Source of the DNA: a virus
Length of the DNA: 28,027 bases
Virus record (IMG/VR): IMGVR_UViG_3300045051_001505
Coordinates: 1-28,027 of that record
Direction: 5' to 3' (one strand)
Below are positions 7,292-13,975 of the stretch, one piece after another. Position 1 is the first letter of the stretch. The number at the start of each line of letters is the position of its first letter. Position numbers and translations under genes: made by a program. Below the pieces are notes generated by a model. That model saw only the letters and a list, made by a program, of their open reading frames with translations, made no database searches and was not told where the DNA came from.

Positions 7292-7506
7292 GCAATAATT
7301 TTAAACAACCAAAAATTAAGATTACGATCGAACTCGAAGAAGAGTGGATCAGGCTCATTCAGGTAGCCGGTAAGATCAAGTATGGCAAGATCGATATTGT
7401 TGTCCAAAACGGCATACCTGTTCGGCTTGATAATGTGATCCAGCAAATTAAATTAGATGATCCGGCCGACTTCAGAGACAAGATGGAATGCGTGCCTCTA
7501 CTTTGA
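7288..7506 (+). CDS. DUF2292-like small protein
   Basis: The 72-residue protein resembles the short DUF2292 pattern: a helix followed by KYGKIDIVVQNGIPVRLDNV, where the family shows YG-x-I-x-V-x-V-Q-x-G-x-P-V. The fold is probably a small alpha/beta unit; no biochemical role is known to me. It overlaps the terL stop as ATGA, so expression should be coupled to terL. It is the last gene before regulatory cassette A, and its TGA is one base before the DnaA-box-like sequence. Confidence 0.7.
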   Translation: MSNNFKQPKIKITIELEEEWIRLIQVAGKIKYGKIDIVVQNGIPVRLDNVIQQIKLDDPADFRDKMECVPLL

Positions 7507-7507
7507 T

Positions 7508-7516
7508 TTATCCACA
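7508..7516 (+). promoter_or_regulatory. DnaA-box-like TTATCCACA (cassette A)
   Basis: This is a perfect match to the bacterial DnaA-box consensus, ending 20 bases before the -35 box of promoter A. The same nonamer at exactly the same distance precedes promoter B (13797-13805). The paired placement suggests an activator site for the phage structural operons. Direct binding by DnaA is not shown. Confidence 0.6.
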
Positions 7517-7536
7517 CATTTGTTGTCCGATTCTGT

Positions 7537-7564
7537 TTGACTGAATATTTGTTAGTGTTAGAAT
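7537..7564 (+). promoter_or_regulatory. Promoter A, TTGACT-16-TAGAAT
   Basis: The -35 box TTGACT (7537-7542) and the -10 box TAGAAT (7559-7564) are separated by 16 bases. A TG at 7556-7557 gives an extended -10. Predicted transcription starts near 7571, 35 bases before the cassette A hairpin. A TATAAT at 7565 would need a 22-base spacer and is less likely. This is the only promoter-like sequence directly before the portal operon. Confidence 0.7.
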
Positions 7565-7605
7565 TATAATAACTTTAATATTTTAAGCTCGAGTGGAATA
7601 ACCAT

Positions 7606-7652
7606 AGGGCTGTAGCACAACCTCATTTCGGGGCGTCGCTACAGCCCTTTTT
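7606..7652 (+). terminator. Structured hairpin plus U-run before portal gene (cassette A)
   Basis: AGGGCTGTAGC (7606-7616) pairs perfectly with GCTACAGCCCT (7638-7648) and is followed by a T-run to 7652, the form of an intrinsic terminator. The top holds a second small hairpin, CCTC-ATTTC-GGGG (7621-7633), inside an internal loop. The run ends 6 bases before the portal ATG and lies downstream of promoter A, so it may act as an attenuator or as the 3' end of a short RNA of about 80 bases. Cassette B has the same design. Confidence 0.75.
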
Positions 7653-7658
7653 CGTATC

Positions 7659-9992
7659 ATGAATAAATTTATAGAAAATATTTTTGCAAAGATCGGTTTT
7701 ATTCCCAAGGAAAAAGGATACAGTGGCGCGTCTTCAGGTCTCGGTTCTATCGGGGCTATGCTTGGGTTGAGTGACAAGAAAGAAATTGTCCAAGGTGCTT
7801 TTAAAAATATTCGGGGATGGGTTGGTGCTGCTATTCGTGTCAAAGCCGAAGCGGTTGCGCAAATCGAGTTTCGCTTGTTCAGGATGAAAAAGGATGGCAC
7901 GAGCGAAGAGCTGTTTGATCATGATATTTTGACCTTGCTCAATGGCGTTAATCCCTATCAGACCGGCTACCAGCTGAAATACTTAACAGCCGCTCATTTA
8001 GACCTTGCAGGAGGGGCATATTGGCTCCTAGATGGCGTTAAAAGTGATACAGACAAGCCAACCGCTATCTATCCACTTAATCCGAAGTTTATCGAGATAG
8101 AAATCGAGGATCAATTACGCGGATTGGTAAAGGGGTATAAATACAAAGTCACTAATTCCGAGGGGAAAGAATTGCAGCCGTACGAAGTTTTGCACATCCC
8201 TTATCCCGATCCGGATGGTTCGCCTTATGGCCGTAGCACCTACGAAGTAGCCAGGGAGTGGATCGAGGCAGATGACTTTTCTACCAAGTGCAATCTGAAT
8301 TATTTCAAAAACGGCGCACGATTGTCTGGAACGATTGAATCAGACCAGCCATTGTCGCCGGAGCAGATGCAATCATTGCGTGAATCGTTTACGGATCTCT
8401 ATCAGGGCGCAAAGAATTTTTACAATGTCGCTATTCTACCGAATGGTGCAAAGTACAATGGCATGGGTGACAGTCCGAAAGATATGGACTTCGCCAATTT
8501 GCAGCAAGTAAGCCGGGATAAAATTCTCTCGGCCTTTCGCGTTCCTAAAACGGTCTTGGGTGTAGCCGAATCGGAAACAAACCGCGCAACGGCCGAAACC
8601 GCTAACTATGTTTTCTCTAGTCGCACCATAAAGCCGATGATGCAGTTGATCGTTACCTATCTCAATGAGTTTTTAGTCCCGCGCTTTGGTGATGATCTTT
8701 ATCTCGATTTTGCTGATCCAACCCCAGAAGATCGTTTGCAGCAAGTTGAAGAAATGAAAGCAGCCTTGGGTGGTGCGCCGGCTATTTCAGTCAACGAGGC
8801 TCGCGAAAATTATTTTGCAAAGGGCCCGATCGAAAACGGCGATGCTGTTATGACCAGTTTCAGCTTCCAGCCATTGGGTGAGCCAACAAAGAAAAAAGAA
8901 TACCGCGTTGAGGCAAAAGGCAAAGGACCGACACGAACCAAATTTGCTATCAATCAGGATGCCCGAAAGAAAATGTCGGCCGAGATCGTGGAAAAAGTAG
9001 GCGAGGCGATCAAGAGTTCCAACAATGTTAAATTTAAAGTGGCCTTAGGAGGCCGAAAAGCCCTCGCAGAGCTCACTGATGATCAGTTTGAGGTGATTCA
9101 TAAGGCTAAGATCAGTCGTGTCGCTCCATACGAGAAATCAGTCAAAGGAAAGGTCAAAGATTTTAACGCTAAACAGAAAGAAAAAGTGCTTGCTAATCTT
9201 TCTCAGATAGTGAAATCTGTTAGCCGAAAGAAAAAAGATATAAGCGACGGTGATCTATTTGATGCCGCTGCTGAATCAAATATCTTGTCGTCCGACATGA
9301 TGCCGATATACATCGATTTGTTTGGTACCGAAGGCAAAGAGGCGGCACGCTTAATCGGAATCGACGACATTAATATCATCAACGAACAGACAAAGAAGCT
9401 GCTCGAGAAAGCCGCGCAGTTGATGTCTGATTCCTATAACGAGTCAACCCTAACCTTGCTTAAAGATCGTCTGAATAAGGGCATAAATGAGGGCATGAGC
9501 ATTGATGAGTTGACCGCCGAGGTCTCAAGCGTTTATGAGTTTAGCGATTCTGTACGCGCCGAGACTGTCGCCAGGACGGAAGTGTTTAGGGTTGCCAATT
9601 ACGCAACTCGAGAGACATGGAAGGAATCTGGCGTTGTTACGACTTTGCGATTCTATACCGCCGAAGATGAACGAGTTTGCGACATTTGCGGTCCGATGAA
9701 TGGCAAGGTGATGGGGATTGATGAATCGATCGGAGAGCCGGGGGAACCGCTTATCGGAGCCAACGGAGAGCAAGTTATGGTCAATGGATCACCAATAAAA
9801 ATGTCTGACTATGGTGATGGCAGCGTACCGCAGGACCTCCATGTTAATTGCCGGTGCGAAGTGCGCCCAGACCAACTGGCAACTGAGGACGCAATCAATT
9901 CTAGCGAAACAAAAAGCGACAAGGATGATCCAGCCAACAATGAAGAGATCGACGCAGACTTACAAGATATAGAAAAAATGATCAATGAATAA
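7659..9992 (+). CDS. Portal protein fused to a MuF-type minor head protein
   Basis: Residues 1-420 read as an HK97-type portal, the dodecameric ring through which DNA enters the capsid (WVGAAIRVKAEAVAQ, LDLAGGAYWLLDG, PYPDPDGSPYGRS, VPKTVLGVAESETNRATAE). A Lys-rich helical linker follows. Residues 610-740 read as a Mu gpF / SPP1 gp7 domain: ETVARTEVFRVANYATRETW, C674-x2-C677 in VCDICGPMNGK, and H728-V-N-C731-R-C733 in LHVNCRCEV. Such fusions occur in some siphophages. The ATG is only 6 bases after a terminator-like U-run and has no Shine-Dalgarno sequence. The stop overlaps the next gene by 8 bases. The protein should sit at the capsid vertex, with the MuF part probably inside the capsid. Confidence 0.93.
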   Translation: MNKFIENIFAKIGFIPKEKGYSGASSGLGSIGAMLGLSDKKEIVQGAFKNIRGWVGAAIRVKAEAVAQIEFRLFRMKKDGTSEELFDHDILTLLNGVNPYQTGYQLKYLTAAHLDLAGGAYWLLDGVKSDTDKPTAIYPLNPKFIEIEIEDQLRGLVKGYKYKVTNSEGKELQPYEVLHIPYPDPDGSPYGRSTYEVAREWIEADDFSTKCNLNYFKNGARLSGTIESDQPLSPEQMQSLRESFTDLYQGAKNFYNVAILPNGAKYNGMGDSPKDMDFANLQQVSRDKILSAFRVPKTVLGVAESETNRATAETANYVFSSRTIKPMMQLIVTYLNEFLVPRFGDDLYLDFADPTPEDRLQQVEEMKAALGGAPAISVNEARENYFAKGPIENGDAVMTSFSFQPLGEPTKKKEYRVEAKGKGPTRTKFAINQDARKKMSAEIVEKVGEAIKSSNNVKFKVALGGRKALAELTDDQFEVIHKAKISRVAPYEKSVKGKVKDFNAKQKEKVLANLSQIVKSVSRKKKDISDGDLFDAAAESNILSSDMMPIYIDLFGTEGKEAARLIGIDDINIINEQTKKLLEKAAQLMSDSYNESTLTLLKDRLNKGINEGMSIDELTAEVSSVYEFSDSVRAETVARTEVFRVANYATRETWKESGVVTTLRFYTAEDERVCDICGPMNGKVMGIDESIGEPGEPLIGANGEQVMVNGSPIKMSDYGDGSVPQDLHVNCRCEVRPDQLATEDAINSSETKSDKDDPANNEEIDADLQDIEKMINE

Positions 9993-10869
9993 AGATCTGA
10001 TCAAAAAACTAAAGTCTGATATCGCGCAATTCAAGCTTAAAAATAATAAGCGGATTGCTGAATTAGAGGAAGATTTGCGCATTGCGAATCAGAAAGCACC
10101 AATCATTAAATTTTCTGACATTGTTTTTCCTACACCCCTAAAAGTGCACGGTGAAATTGATGTTAAAAATTTACCAAGTGATCAGAAAGTTCATGGTGCC
10201 GTAGAAATCAATGGGCTTAAAGAGGCCTTGGCTGACACTCAACATATCAGGCCAAAATGGTATAAGGAACCAAAGGAGAAGATTAAGGTAGAGATCGTTA
10301 AGCAATTAAAATCTGAAAAGCCGACCTGGTTAGACAACACGATCGGATCGACTCTTGAGTTGGTAACGACTCTGCTATCAAGTCTCGCCAGTAAAACACT
10401 CGATGCACAGGTTAAGTTTTGGTCCAGGTTATGGAACTCCGGTCTTAATGTTCGGCTAGAACATGGCGACCCACAGAAGCCGCAATTTGTTGTGATGCTA
10501 GACCCACATAGCGGTAAAGCAATGGGAGGCGCTGATTTTGCCGGTGGTGGGAGATCTATGGCGGTCATGTCGAGTCGCACTGGCGGGGGTGTTGGTGGTT
10601 TGCCCATAATCTACAATGTTCCGATGCCAACCGGGGCAACAGAATATTCTATTTGCCTACCGAACGATACCAAGAAAATCTTAATCAAATTACGCGAAAT
10701 CGGATATGATTTGCAGTTAGCTTGGAATGCTGGAGAATCGGGCAGTAATTATGTAACTGTTCCGGCCGGCTCCACAAAAGATATTTCGGGCGTAAATTTA
10801 TCAGACAAAACATTATATTTCCAATGCTCTGAAGCTAATCAGGTAGCGGAAATTGAAATATTTATATGA
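9985..10869 (+). CDS. Virion-associated protein with N-terminal coiled coil
   Basis: The 294-residue protein starts with a coiled-coil-like segment (LIKKLKSDIAQFKLKNNKRIAELEEDLRIA, described by position 4-33), then a linker with KVHG repeats. A glycine-rich stretch follows near 178-205 (GKAMGG, GGGRS, GGGVGG). The C-terminal 85 residues look like a small beta-sandwich (TKKILIKLREIG, LQLAWNAGESGSNYVTVPAGS, TLYFQCSEANQVAEI), a layout I have seen in phage structural proteins of unknown role. It overlaps the portal-MuF gene by 8 bases and the next gene as ATGA. A head- or connector-associated role is likely from context only. Confidence 0.7.
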   Translation: MNKDLIKKLKSDIAQFKLKNNKRIAELEEDLRIANQKAPIIKFSDIVFPTPLKVHGEIDVKNLPSDQKVHGAVEINGLKEALADTQHIRPKWYKEPKEKIKVEIVKQLKSEKPTWLDNTIGSTLELVTTLLSSLASKTLDAQVKFWSRLWNSGLNVRLEHGDPQKPQFVVMLDPHSGKAMGGADFAGGGRSMAVMSSRTGGGVGGLPIIYNVPMPTGATEYSICLPNDTKKILIKLREIGYDLQLAWNAGESGSNYVTVPAGSTKDISGVNLSDKTLYFQCSEANQVAEIEIFI

Positions 10870-12074
10870 AAAAAATAATTTTAACATCACTCATCGTTTC
10901 TTTGTTTGCAGTGCTTCCAATTATCTCTAGCGCCCAAATTTCGGCTCCAATTATTTGGAAAATTGTCGGCAATGTTTTACAGCCGATCAATAATTCCTTT
11001 GGGGTTAAGATTCCATCATTACCATCCGGATGCCTAAGTACCGACTCAGCCGGGAAATTGATGGTCATTCCTTGCATAGCCACCTCAACCACACAGACCT
11101 TAAATAATCTGAATCTTAACGGCAACTTAAATGTTTCCGGTTCTTCGATATTGGCTTCGACCACTGTCAACGGAGTCTTCCGAGTGATCGGGACAGCTGA
11201 AATTGCCGGGAAGTATGGCTCTGGGACGCTTATTGCTGGGGATGTGACGAACGGTTTCTCGGCCCGCTTTCAAGGCCAACACCAGAATGGGGTAGGAAAC
11301 TGGGAGTATGACCTCGATAATGTTTGGAAGGCTGACAAGCCGGTCAAAGTCCCGTCCTTGATCGCCACCTCGTCTTTAATCGATAATCTCACGATCAGCA
11401 ATCTAAATGGTCTGCTTACGGCTGTTAATGGCACTGTGGCCACTACAGCGACTTCTAGCCTAGGCTTAGAGAATCGCTTGACCTTCAGTGCTCCTCTAAG
11501 CCGAAATGTGAACACCGTATCGCTCGGACTCGCTGACGGAACCCATGACGGGGCTTTGGCCTCAACAACTTGGACAACTTTTAACAACAAAGTGTCAAGC
11601 CAATGGGTTGACGGGGGTTCAGGTAAGTTGTACTACTCGGGGGGAAATGTCGGCATCGGCACAACTTCGCCTCAAGCCAAACTAAGTGTGTACGGCAATA
11701 TGGAATTGGGCGATCCGGCTCAAGTGAACGGTATCTATCAGTACAATTCTAGCCGCACAGCTTACGGCAAAATTGTTCCCTACGACATCACGACAGGCAA
11801 TATGACCCTCCAGACCACTTATGCTAATGGCAATATATTTATTCTTCCTGGTTCAGCCGGCAATGTGGGGATAGGTACTACAACGCCGAATACAAAGCTA
11901 AATATCTACGGTGGAGGGCTCGGTTTGAACCCCGGCGCCACCGCTCAACCAACCTGTGCGACTTCAACGCGCGGGACCTTTTGGAACACCTTCGGAGCGG
12001 CCGGAGTAGCGGACAAAACAGAAGTATGTGCCAAAGACGCGTCTGATGTTTACTCCTGGAAGACCCTTTATTAA
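10866..12074 (+). CDS. Signal-peptide surface/fibre-like protein with NVGIGTT repeats
   Basis: The 402-residue protein starts with a clear Sec signal peptide (MKKI, then a hydrophobic run LTSLIVSLFAVLPII, then SSAQ). The body is rich in Ser, Thr, Asn and Gly with beta-strand repeats (NLNLNGNLNVSGSSILASTTVNG). The motif GNVGIGTTSPQAKLSVYG is repeated as GNVGIGTTTPNTKLNIYG. These motifs occur in phage tail-fibre stalks and in secreted CPR proteins. Four cysteines lie in the last 70 residues or near residue 36. A cleavable signal on a fibre-like protein is unusual; it suggests export to the host surface rather than assembly into the virion. Function is unknown; superinfection exclusion or surface conversion are possibilities. 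Confidence 0.72.
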   Translation: MKKIILTSLIVSLFAVLPIISSAQISAPIIWKIVGNVLQPINNSFGVKIPSLPSGCLSTDSAGKLMVIPCIATSTTQTLNNLNLNGNLNVSGSSILASTTVNGVFRVIGTAEIAGKYGSGTLIAGDVTNGFSARFQGQHQNGVGNWEYDLDNVWKADKPVKVPSLIATSSLIDNLTISNLNGLLTAVNGTVATTATSSLGLENRLTFSAPLSRNVNTVSLGLADGTHDGALASTTWTTFNNKVSSQWVDGGSGKLYYSGGNVGIGTTSPQAKLSVYGNMELGDPAQVNGIYQYNSSRTAYGKIVPYDITTGNMTLQTTYANGNIFILPGSAGNVGIGTTTPNTKLNIYGGGLGLNPGATAQPTCATSTRGTFWNTFGAAGVADKTEVCAKDASDVYSWKTLY

Positions 12075-12085
12075 GATCTCTGTCC

Positions 12086-12097
12086 TGTCATAAGACA
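12086..12097. promoter_or_regulatory. Operator-like dyad TGTCATAAGACA
   Basis: A short dyad, TGTC-ATAA-GACA, lies 18 bases before the -35 box of the integrase promoter. It could bind a regulator, but a 4-base half-site occurs often by chance. Confidence 0.3.
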
Positions 12098-12115
12098 TTA
12101 AACTAGGCCAGTTCT

Positions 12116-12144
12116 TCGACAAAACAATAGAGCGGTTGTATAAT
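12116..12144 (+). promoter_or_regulatory. Promoter for the integrase, TCGACA-17-TATAAT
   Basis: TCGACA (12116-12121), five of six matches to the -35 consensus, is followed after 17 bases by a perfect TATAAT (12139-12144). Predicted start is near 12151, about 20 bases before a perfect 15-bp inverted repeat and about 123 bases before the integrase ATG. It would let the integrase be transcribed independently of the structural genes. Confidence 0.7.
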
Positions 12145-12171
12145 CCTAAATGCGATCCTAACGGAGCGCAA

Positions 12172-12208
12172 AATAAGAGTTAAAGGGCGCAATCCTTTAA
12201 CTCTTATT
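12172..12208. repeat. Perfect 15-bp inverted repeat in the integrase leader
   Basis: AATAAGAGTTAAAGG (12172-12186) is the exact reverse complement of 12194-12208, with a 7-base loop (GCGCAAT). A shorter outer pair, CGCAAAA (12167-12173) and TTTTGCG (12220-12226), overlaps its foot and could form a competing stem. There is no direct T-run; TTTT follows 11 bases later. The 200 bases from 12075 to 12273 contain the dyad, promoter and this structure and no gene. It may be a leader attenuator, a recombinase binding site or an arm of an attachment site. Confidence 0.7.
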
Positions 12209-12273
12209 CGGAGAAGTCCTTTTGCGTTTCATTGATTCGCACCTTAAAAATTAATTATATTGCGCATAATTAT

Positions 12274-13092
12274 ATGAAAACTCACGAATTCGAACAGTTT
12301 CTAACTGTCCGCAAAGGCTTACAAGCGATTACTGTTCATGGCTATGTTGGTTCAGCCCGAAGGTTCACACGAGCACTCGGCGACTATCCAACACATGAGG
12401 CGATAGAGAAGTATGTTTATGTTCTCTTCACCTCGCAATATTCCTACAGCCACAAGCACAATACGGTCATCGCGATCGAATACTATACCGAATTCATCGG
12501 CAACCCGATTCACTTGGGCCGGCAGAAAAAGCCTCGCCCGATCATCAAGGACACCCTGACCGAATCGGAAGTAACCAAACTCATCTTTAATTGCAAAAAC
12601 AGCAGAGAGAAAGCGATCGTTTCGCTTCTCGCTTACTCCGGGATTCGTAACTTAGAACTATGCAACCTCAAAGTAAAGGATTTTGATCCTGGTAGAAATA
12701 CGATCACAGTTTGGAAAGGCAAGGGGATGAAAGATGGCGTTTCGCATATCTCGTCCGAATGCACCAGACTTTTAATTGAATACCTACAAGATTATCCTCG
12801 GGAAAGAAACGACTTTCTTTTTACGACTCTCCAAAAGAATCATCAGTACCACACCGGAGACACTAGAAAGCTGGTCCATATTCTCGCCCATCGCGCTCAT
12901 TTAAGTAAGCGCGTCTATCCTCATCTTTTGCGCCATTCGCTCGCAGCGAATATGCTTTTGCGCGGATCAAATATCGTTACATTGCAAAGACAGCTTCGAC
13001 ATTCAATGCTCGAAACGACTTTGCACTATGTAAACTCTATTGTCTTTGGAGAGAGAAACGAATATGACAAATTCGTACCTAGCTATATATGA
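12274..13092 (+). CDS. Tyrosine recombinase / integrase
   Basis: The protein has a SAM-like core-binding domain (residues 1-90) and a catalytic domain with the full tyrosine-recombinase set. Numbered from ATG 12274 these are R125 (SGIRNLEL), K148-K150 (WKGKGMKDG), H217-x-x-R220 (HLLRHS), H243 (LRHSMLETT) and Y252 (LHYVN). At 272 residues it is close to XerC/D size and lacks the large N-terminal arm-binding domain of lambda integrase. ATG 12274 was preferred to TTG 12232 because an A/T-rich run precedes it, as for the other starts here. It has its own promoter and hairpin leader and overlaps the next gene as ATGA. It may integrate the phage, resolve genome multimers, or invert a nearby segment. 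Confidence 0.9.
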   Translation: MKTHEFEQFLTVRKGLQAITVHGYVGSARRFTRALGDYPTHEAIEKYVYVLFTSQYSYSHKHNTVIAIEYYTEFIGNPIHLGRQKKPRPIIKDTLTESEVTKLIFNCKNSREKAIVSLLAYSGIRNLELCNLKVKDFDPGRNTITVWKGKGMKDGVSHISSECTRLLIEYLQDYPRERNDFLFTTLQKNHQYHTGDTRKLVHILAHRAHLSKRVYPHLLRHSLAANMLLRGSNIVTLQRQLRHSMLETTLHYVNSIVFGERNEYDKFVPSYI

Positions 13093-13346
13093 AAAAAATA
13101 ATCATTGCCTTGATCTTGCTTACTTGCCTACCGGCTTCGGCCGCTACAAGTACGCCGGTCATTGAAAAAGCACAAACTCTCACAGCGAGACAAAAGATCG
13201 TTCTGCTGCAAAATATCCAAGGCCAGCCGGTAGACATCCGGGAGTTTGTATTGATCCTTAATAAGACATTCCGTTTTTCGACAAGCACGCCGATCAACGG
13301 ACAGTTAAATTTTAAAAATCTTATTAAGAACTTCTACAAACTTTAA
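13089..13346 (+). CDS. Small secreted protein with signal peptide
   Basis: The 85-residue protein starts with a Sec signal (MKKIIIALILLTCLPASA) and a likely cleavage after ASA-A. The mature part of about 66 residues has ATSTP near its start, a helical segment (TARQKIVLLQNIQGQP) and STSTP near the end. ATSTP-type stretches recall secreted CPR proteins. The start overlaps the integrase stop as ATGA and the holin gene follows after 5 bases, so it is probably co-transcribed with both. The lysis neighbour raises the option of a spanin-like or lysis accessory role, but I see no supporting motif. Confidence 0.65.
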   Translation: MKKIIIALILLTCLPASAATSTPVIEKAQTLTARQKIVLLQNIQGQPVDIREFVLILNKTFRFSTSTPINGQLNFKNLIKNFYKL

Positions 13347-13351
13347 ATACC

Positions 13352-13792
13352 ATGGGGTACGCAAAAAACATCATTGAGATCGTTGAGTCTTTAAAAGAAA
13401 ACATCGTAGTAAAATTGATGGGCGGGTTTTCTATTTCAGCCGTTACTTTTTTGCTGGATATAAGACTCAAGGACCAATACACAGCCCTTTTACTTCTGAT
13501 TCTCTTTGATGCGGTATCTGCTATCTTCGTGGCATACAAGACCGGGCAAGCCATTGAGTCAAGACGGTTTATCAAGACGGCTTTTAAGATTGTTGCCTAT
13601 TTTGGAATGATCTCTGCGGGCCGGCTGGCTGAATACAGCACCCCTCAAACATTTTGTCTCATTGACGAAACAATTCTCTGGGTCTGTACTCTGAATGAAT
13701 TGATCTCGATTATCGAGAACATCGGCAAATTGGGATATGTCATACCAAAGAAGTTGCTTAACACCATGAAGGAATACCGAGATGGCAAATAG
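13352..13792 (+). CDS. Phage holin, phi29/Cph1-like (holin family 4)
   Basis: The 146-residue protein has hydrophobic segments at about 22-38, 43-60 and 70-90 and matches the Bacteriophage_holin_4 pattern: LLILFDAVSAIFVAYKTGQ, IESRRFIKTAFKIVAYFGM, then NELISIIENIGKLGYVIPKKLL, where the family ends in NE-x2-SI-x-EN-x-x-x-x-G-x-x-(I/V)-P. Holins form membrane pores that time lysis. It is unusual that it lies between the integrase and the prohead protease, about 12 kb from the enzymes of the lysis cassette. A second holin-like protein sits with those enzymes at 27348. Confidence 0.82.
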   Translation: MGYAKNIIEIVESLKENIVVKLMGGFSISAVTFLLDIRLKDQYTALLLLILFDAVSAIFVAYKTGQAIESRRFIKTAFKIVAYFGMISAGRLAEYSTPQTFCLIDETILWVCTLNELISIIENIGKLGYVIPKKLLNTMKEYRDGK

Positions 13793-13796
13793 GGAC

Positions 13797-13805
13797 TTAT
13801 CCACA
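13797..13805 (+). promoter_or_regulatory. DnaA-box-like TTATCCACA (cassette B)
   Basis: This nonamer is identical to the one at 7508-7516 and again ends exactly 20 bases before a -35 box. It lies 4 bases after the holin stop codon. The repeat in position and sequence makes chance less likely than for a single match. Confidence 0.6.
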
Positions 13806-13825
13806 ATAAGAGATCGTTTGGGGAT

Positions 13826-13853
13826 TTGACAGTCGAAACTTGTGTAGTAAAAT
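13826..13853 (+). promoter_or_regulatory. Promoter B, TTGACA-16-TAAAAT
   Basis: TTGACA (13826-13831) is a perfect -35 box; TAAAAT (13848-13853) matches the -10 consensus at five of six bases. The spacer is 16 bases, as in promoter A. Predicted start is near 13860, about 37 bases before the cassette B hairpin. It would drive the protease, capsid and tail genes if the hairpin is read through. Confidence 0.75.
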
Positions 13854-13896
13854 TAAAAGTAATTAAATAAATTTTCGGCCTAAATTGAACAACAAT

Positions 13897-13943
13897 AGGG
13901 CCTTGAGCAAAACCTTTCACGAGGGGCGCTCAAGGCCCTTTTT
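13897..13943 (+). terminator. Structured hairpin plus U-run before protease gene (cassette B)
   Basis: AGGGCCTTGAGC (13897-13908) pairs perfectly with GCTCAAGGCCCT (13928-13939) and runs into TTTTT ending at 13943. The apical part AAAACCTTTCACGAGGGGC matches cassette A in plan: A-rich 5' side, a small CCT/AGG-type hairpin, and GGGGC on the 3' side. The flank GAA-x-AAC-x-ATAGGGC is also shared. The protease ATG follows 33 bases after the run. It could be an attenuator or the end of a short RNA. Confidence 0.75.
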
Positions 13944-13975
13944 CTATTTTAAAAATTATAAGCCAATAAAATATT

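Noticed and set aside
7565-7570. TATAAT as the -10 box of promoter A
   Set aside because: The spacer to TTGACT would be 22 bases; TAGAAT at 7559 with a 16-base spacer and an extended TG is better and matches promoter B.
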